NCBI GenBank assembly: GCA_900544475.1
Contig: UQVU01000075.1
Location: 1 to 8,459, forward strand
Direction: 5' to 3'
Length of the DNA stretch: 8,459 bases
Source: an uncultured Butyricicoccus sp.
Lineage (GTDB): Bacteria; Bacillota; Clostridia; Oscillospirales; Butyricicoccaceae
Position 1 is the stretch's first letter, and each line of letters starts with the position of its first letter. A model generated the notes under the pieces. The model did not search any database, had not been told where the DNA came from, and saw only the letters and a program-made list of their open reading frames with translations. Positions 4,406-8,459 of this stretch are shown here, one piece after another. The position numbers and the translations under genes were made by a program.

Positions 4406-7204
4406 TTATTTTTTCATGTACGTAACGTGCGAAACCGTTGTGCCGGCCGGGACGCGCAGCGTGATCGTCGTCGCGTTCTCGGTGTCGCCGAGGTCGTGCA
4501 CCGGCTGGGTGCTCTTGCCCGAGGCATCCAGTGCAACTGCGGTGTCGCCCACAGCGGCCTCCACGGACGCGCTGCTCTGGACGGTGAGGTCATAGTCGCC
4601 GTCGGTCTTGATAACGGCCGCAAACGTTACCACGCTGTCGGTATCGGCGGTAAACGCGCCGTTTTCGCCCCATGTCACGCTGCCCTCCTGCACGGTCGCG
4701 CAGTCCGGAACGCCGTTGCCGTCTGCGTCCGGCAGATACGCCGTATCCAGACCGAGCGTCGAGAAGGTCGTCAGCGCCTCCACGACGTCATACGGGTCGA
4801 GCGCGTTGACTGCGAGCAGCTTGTTGAGGAACGAGTTGTTCGCGTCGGTCAGCAGAACATCGTCCAGCTGGTCGGCGTTGACCTGACAGAGCGTTTCGTA
4901 GCCGTTGACCATACGCTTGACGTAGGTATCGTCCTGAAGCCACTGCGCCGCGCCGATGCTGCTGCCGACCGGGTCGATCATCTGCTCGTACAGGTCGAAC
5001 ATCTTCTGCCATACCGAGGCGTTCGCGCGGGTGTACTTCGCGCCGCGGTCGAGCTGGTCGAGCGCCTTCGTGTAGTCGCCCACGCTTGCGTAATACTGCG
5101 CGAGCGGAATGGAAATCGCGTTGGACTCCACGTGAGAGAGGTCGGCGGCGTAGCGCGACGCCACGTCCTCCTCATTGCCGCCCGAAATCAGATAGGACAG
5201 CTTGTAGTCGTTGGTTTCGAACGGGTCGATGGCCGCGCACTGCTTGAGGTCGTCAAGCGTCAGCGAGTCGCTCGAGAACTTGCTCTGCGCGATCAGGTTC
5301 AGGCTGATGAGCACGATGAATACCGCCGAGACCGCCGTAACCGGCCAGCGCACCGCGCCGCCCTTGTTCTTCTCCGGCGTTTTCAGCTTGAGACAGTCGC
5401 CGCAGTGCAGCGTCACGAGCGCGAGCACCGCGAAGAACGTCGGCAGGCAGCAGCCGACCGACCAGGTAACGTCGCTGATGGCCTGACCGAACATCTGGAG
5501 CACGCACGCGCCGAGAAGCATGACGATGAGCGGCTTCTCCTTGCGGCTCTTGACGAGCGCCCAGACAGAGGTGCCGAGCATCGCGAGGAAGGCGGCCAGA
5601 CCCAGAATGCCGAGGTCACAGAGCGCCTCAACGTAGTGGTTGTGCGCATACTTGGTTTCGTAGTAGTAGTCCTGCACCGAAACGACGCCGTTCTCGAAGC
5701 CGCCAAGGCCGCGGCCGAATACCGGCGAGGTCTTCCACAGCTTGATGGCGTCCTGACGGTAAACGCCGCGCTGTACGACGTTGCCGTTCGCGGTCAGGTC
5801 CTGAATACGGTCCGCAACGAACGCCGGGAGCAGCTTGTAGCCGAGCTTGACGCTGCCGTCCTTCGCGCCGGTGTAGTCCGCCGCCGAGAGAGTCGCGCCC
5901 GGCTCACCGCCGAAGTAGAAGAACACGAGCTTGCTGTCCTCGGGGACGGTAAAGGTCACGGGAGCGTCAGACGCGCCGTTTACCAGGTCGGTTTCGTTGT
6001 TCTGAACCAGGTTGTTGGTGTTTTTATAGGTGATGCGGACGGTTGCGGACGGGTCAGCCTGCATGGAGAGCGTATAGTCGCCCGCCGGCAGGTCGAGCGC
6101 ACGGCGGAACTCGCTCTCGGTGCCGAAGGTGTACGAGCCGGTGACATTCAGCGCCGCCGCCAGATAAACGGCTGCAAGCACCACGATGGCTACGATAAGA
6201 CCGATGAGCAGCTTTCCCTTGTCCGCCAGACGCGCAACCAGCTTTTCGCGCACGAAAATCTCGAGTACGCACGCGGCGGCGCAGCCGGCAGTCAGCATGA
6301 TGATCGGCAGGAACGAGCCGGTCACATCATCGCCGAAGCCCTTGACCGATACCGCGCCGACAACCAGTGCGACAACAGCCGTCTGCACGAGCAGCAGAAA
6401 CAGATCCATGCGCTTGTCCGACGGGCTGAGCACGAGCATCGCAAGGCACGCCACGACGAACACGCCGAGCGAACCCATCGAAAACGCAAGCAGATAGGAA
6501 ACCGCATTCACCATCAGCAGAACCGTGCACAGGATTTTCTGGCTGCGGCTCGCGGCGGTGATCACGAGCCAGAGCGACAGCAGGCACGCAATCGACATCA
6601 GGCCCGCGTAGGTGTTCGGGTTGCCGAAAATGGTATTCAGACGGGAATAGAAGTACGCGCCGGTGTTGCCGTAGCCCGCGCCGACCGCCTCCATGATGGC
6701 GCGCACCGGGCGCATCAGGATGTTGCAGGACGCAGCGTCAATCGACAGCAGACCGACCGGAGCGGCAGCCGCCGCAATCGTTCCGGCTGCGCGGCGGAAG
6801 GCGATCTTTCCGTCCTTCGAGAACAGAACAATGCACAGATACACCGCAAAGGACGCGAGAAGCACCGCAAACTGCGCTATCGCAAACTTGCGCGAACGGG
6901 CGTAGAGCGTTGAGGCCGCCGAGAGCAGCATATACGCCGAAAGCGCGAACGCCGGCGGCGTCATCAGGCGCTTTACCTTGTCCTTGCCCGCGAACAGCAT
7001 CGCGCACAGCGTGCCGACCGTGCAGAGCACGCCGACCATCTTCTGCGTAAAGTAGCTGCCGTTGTTGTCAAAGCAGGTAATGATCCACAGCGCGATTGCC
7101 GCCATGGTGTAGAGTCCCCAGCGGGCATTGCTCGGCGCGGCCGCTTTCACCTGCGTACCGCCATTCGCCTGTCCGCCTTTCGGCTGAGCCGGTTTCTGTT
7201 TCAT
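4406..7204 (-). CDS. O-antigen ligase/polymerase-like (Wzy_C) membrane protein with beta-domains and TPR-like region
   Basis: A 932-residue polytopic protein that likely polymerises or transfers a lipid-linked glycan at the outer face of the membrane. About eight hydrophobic spans lie between residues 31 and 350, with FGNPNTYAG at 193-201. Residues 354-460 form an extracytoplasmic beta-rich domain set into the ligase core. The family hallmarks follow: SPVFGRGLGGFEN (493-505) and AHNHYVEALCDLGILGL (520-536), where H521/H523 are in the catalytic loop region. Further spans run to about 640. The outer tail has a TPR-like helical stretch (about 697-740), DADGNGVPD (826-834) resembling a thrombospondin-3/dockerin calcium loop, and a beta-sandwich from about 841 to 932. 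Typical ligases are about 400-450 residues, so this one is more than doubled. The ATG overlaps the glycosyltransferase stop by four bases, so translation is coupled. No ligase subtype can be assigned. Confidence 0.88.
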   Translation of the reverse strand: MKQKPAQPKGGQANGGTQVKAAAPSNARWGLYTMAAIALWIITCFDNNGSYFTQKMVGVLCTVGTLCAMLFAGKDKVKRLMTPPAFALSAYMLLSAASTLYARSRKFAIAQFAVLLASFAVYLCIVLFSKDGKIAFRRAAGTIAAAAAPVGLLSIDAASCNILMRPVRAIMEAVGAGYGNTGAYFYSRLNTIFGNPNTYAGLMSIACLLSLWLVITAASRSQKILCTVLLMVNAVSYLLAFSMGSLGVFVVACLAMLVLSPSDKRMDLFLLLVQTAVVALVVGAVSVKGFGDDVTGSFLPIIMLTAGCAAACVLEIFVREKLVARLADKGKLLIGLIVAIVVLAAVYLAAALNVTGSYTFGTESEFRRALDLPAGDYTLSMQADPSATVRITYKNTNNLVQNNETDLVNGASDAPVTFTVPEDSKLVFFYFGGEPGATLSAADYTGAKDGSVKLGYKLLPAFVADRIQDLTANGNVVQRGVYRQDAIKLWKTSPVFGRGLGGFENGVVSVQDYYYETKYAHNHYVEALCDLGILGLAAFLAMLGTSVWALVKSRKEKPLIVMLLGACVLQMFGQAISDVTWSVGCCLPTFFAVLALVTLHCGDCLKLKTPEKNKGGAVRWPVTAVSAVFIVLISLNLIAQSKFSSDSLTLDDLKQCAAIDPFETNDYKLSYLISGGNEEDVASRYAADLSHVESNAISIPLAQYYASVGDYTKALDQLDRGAKYTRANASVWQKMFDLYEQMIDPVGSSIGAAQWLQDDTYVKRMVNGYETLCQVNADQLDDVLLTDANNSFLNKLLAVNALDPYDVVEALTTFSTLGLDTAYLPDADGNGVPDCATVQEGSVTWGENGAFTADTDSVVTFAAVIKTDGDYDLTVQSSASVEAAVGDTAVALDASGKSTQPVHDLGDTENATTITLRVPAGTTVSHVTYMKK

Positions 7205-8352
7205 CGTTTTTCCTCCTCGGATGCACCGTCCGTCTTGCCGGTCAGTGCCTCATAATATAGTCTGGTGAGTGCCTGAAACACGGTGTCTATGCCGTATTTC
7301 TGCACATTTTTCTCCGCTTTTTCGCCGTAGGTGCGGCGCACGGTGTCGCTTTCCATGACGCGCACGGCGCGGCAGAACGCCTGCCGGTCGTCGTAAGGGT
7401 AAAGCTCGCCGGTCACACCCTGCTGCACAAGATCCTCGTGCCCCTTGACGTTTGTCAGTATCGCGGGCAGGCCGCACGCCATCGCCTCCATGACGTTGAA
7501 GGGCAGTCCCTCGCTGCGGCTCGACGACACACAGACATCGGCGGCGCGGTAATAGTTTTCCATATCGCTTACGAACCCCGGGAACCGCACACGGCGGCTC
7601 AGGTCGAGCCGCTCCGCGAGCGCCCTGCACTCGTCGAGCAGCGCCCCCCGTCCGGGAAGCAGCAGCACGACCCGCTCGGGCAGGTCGGTCATGGCCTCAA
7701 TGAGCATGCTCTGGTGCTTGCGGCCGGAGAACTCCGCCGCGTAAATGAGCACCAGCTGATTGTCTTTCAGCGACAGCTGGCGGCGCAGCCATGCGCGTTC
7801 CTCCGCTGCCGGCGGCTTGAAGCGTTCCAGATCGATGCCCATGCCGTCGGTCTGCACGATGCGGCGGCCGAGATGATACTGCCGCGCGATGCGCTCGTCC
7901 TGCCGGTTCATGGTCAGAAGCCAGTCGGTCACGGACGCGGTCAGGCGCTCCGCCGCAAGCAGAAGCTCGCGTTTGAGTCCCGGCGTGTCGCGGTCGAACA
8001 GATAGCCGTGCGCGGTATTCATCACGACCGGCCGCTTCCTGCCGCAGAGCATGACGGCGAGCCGGGTAAAAAACGCCGCGAGCGAGGTGTGAACGCTTAT
8101 CATGTCGTACTGCTCCTCGCGTATCAGGCGGCGCAGCTGCACAACTGCCGCGAAATTGCGCGGCGAAAACATGCTTTTTTCGAACGAAACCGGAATATAC
8201 CGCGAAACGCCCGGCAGCTCGACCTGTTTTCCGCCTGCCGCCGCGTGAACGGTCACGCCCTGCTCCGCCAGCCACGACAGGTACGGCTTGTGAAAAGATG
8301 CCAGATGGCCGAAGGTCGAGGCCGCATACAGCACCTTTCTGCTGTTTTTCAA
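7201..8352 (-). CDS. Glycosyltransferase family 4 (GT-B fold)
   Basis: A 383-residue cytoplasmic, membrane-associated enzyme that adds a sugar from an activated donor to a growing lipid-linked glycan. The N-terminal Rossmann domain (about 5-175) begins KVLYAASTFGHLASFHKPYL and has the HG pair at 115-116. The GMGIDLERF turn (170-178) leads to the C-terminal donor domain with AEFSGRKHQSML (206-217; K212 is the likely phosphate contact) and the EX7E motif EGLPFNVMEAMACGLP, with E281 and E289. These mark family GT4, as in EpsD/Cap-type capsule enzymes; the sugar cannot be predicted. The start is a TTG at 8352 with GGTGAG seven bases upstream, and no better start exists. Its stop overlaps the ligase ATG (ATGA). 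Terminator-like hairpins lie directly upstream, which suggests control by readthrough. Confidence 0.93.
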   Translation of the reverse strand: MKNSRKVLYAASTFGHLASFHKPYLSWLAEQGVTVHAAAGGKQVELPGVSRYIPVSFEKSMFSPRNFAAVVQLRRLIREEQYDMISVHTSLAAFFTRLAVMLCGRKRPVVMNTAHGYLFDRDTPGLKRELLLAAERLTASVTDWLLTMNRQDERIARQYHLGRRIVQTDGMGIDLERFKPPAAEERAWLRRQLSLKDNQLVLIYAAEFSGRKHQSMLIEAMTDLPERVVLLLPGRGALLDECRALAERLDLSRRVRFPGFVSDMENYYRAADVCVSSSRSEGLPFNVMEAMACGLPAILTNVKGHEDLVQQGVTGELYPYDDRQAFCRAVRVMESDTVRRTYGEKAEKNVQKYGIDTVFQALTRLYYEALTGKTDGASEEEKR

Positions 8353-8373
8353 GTGTTATCTCACCACCGTCAA

Positions 8374-8400
8374 TAAAAAAGCGCAGGCAAATCTACCTGC
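8374..8400 (-). terminator. Terminator-like hairpin directly upstream of the glycosyltransferase
   Basis: On the minus strand GCAGGT (8400-8395) pairs with GCCTGC (8388-8383), including a G-T pair possible only on this strand, followed by GC and T6 (8380-8375). Only 22 bases separate the T run from the TTG start, too few for a promoter plus leader. Confidence 0.65.
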
Positions 8401-8403
8401 AAA

Positions 8404-8442
8404 CAAAAATACGCCGCGCCTGTTTTTCGCGTCATGCGCGGC
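8404..8442 (-). terminator. Second minus-strand terminator-like hairpin
   Basis: GCCGCGC (8442-8436) pairs with GCGCGGC (8419-8413) around a 16-base loop, then GTATTTTTG on the minus strand. It sits four bases before the next hairpin, forming a tandem pair. It may end a gene beyond the right edge or be part of the leader of the glycan operon. The last 17 bases of the window show nothing identifiable. Confidence 0.55.
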
Positions 8443-8459
8443 ATTTTGGAGTTCTTCCA

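Noticed and set aside
4163..6913. A 916-codon plus-strand open frame opposite the ligase gene
   Set aside because: The translation is extremely Arg/His/Val-rich, lacks any recognisable domain, and mirrors a gene with clear ligase motifs on the other strand. GC-rich third positions keep the opposite frame open.
7438..8376. A 312-codon plus-strand open frame opposite the glycosyltransferase
   Set aside because: Same cause: low-complexity Arg/Ala/His-rich translation opposite a well-supported GT4 gene.

Overview
The window looks like a gut-type Gram-positive Clostridia genome, probably Oscillospirales/Ruminococcaceae. The clues are a class B sortase, A/G-rich Shine-Dalgarno sites with frequent GTG/TTG starts, GC-rich chromosomal genes, and a MuF-type toxin cassette with an AT-rich tip. 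The taxonomic placement is inference, because no rRNA or marker gene is present.

Left block (1-1770): the end of what looks like an integrated mobile element. It holds an orphan polymorphic-toxin tail: a zinc-knuckle MuF/minor-head-type segment, a pre-toxin linker and a C-terminal PD-(D/E)XK-like nuclease domain, with no usable start. Its cognate immunity gene (Imm70-like) follows directly, and the toxin stop codon lies inside the immunity gene's ribosome-binding site. About 135 bp further on is a 45-bp exact 3' portion of a tRNA-Arg(CCG), from the anticodon loop to CCA. It has no 5' half, which is the classical footprint of tyrosine-integrase insertion into a tRNA gene.

Middle block (1771-3809): a protein made of two tandem copies of a small immunity-like domain (+ strand) converges on a two-gene minus-strand operon, a 138-residue uncharacterised protein followed by a class B sortase. 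A shared bidirectional terminator separates them.

Intergenic block (3810-4405): nearly 600 bp without a credible gene. About 420 bp of it is an unbroken run of at least eleven perfect or near-perfect stem-loops of unrelated sequence. It includes a minus-strand terminator in the left part and a plus-strand terminator-like hairpin at the right end. This is the most unexplained part of the window.

Right block (4406-8459): a minus-strand cell-surface polysaccharide operon. A GT4 glycosyltransferase overlaps by 4 bp (ATGA) a 932-residue O-antigen-ligase/polymerase-like membrane protein. That protein carries an inserted extracytoplasmic beta-domain, a TPR-like region, a calcium-loop-like motif and a terminal beta-sandwich. 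Two terminator-like hairpins lie directly upstream of the glycosyltransferase start, leaving almost no room for a promoter and suggesting a terminator-controlled leader. Together, the chromosomal genes point to envelope glycan assembly (glycosyltransferase, ligase) and protein anchoring (sortase B), next to an inter-bacterial competition cassette brought in by an element.
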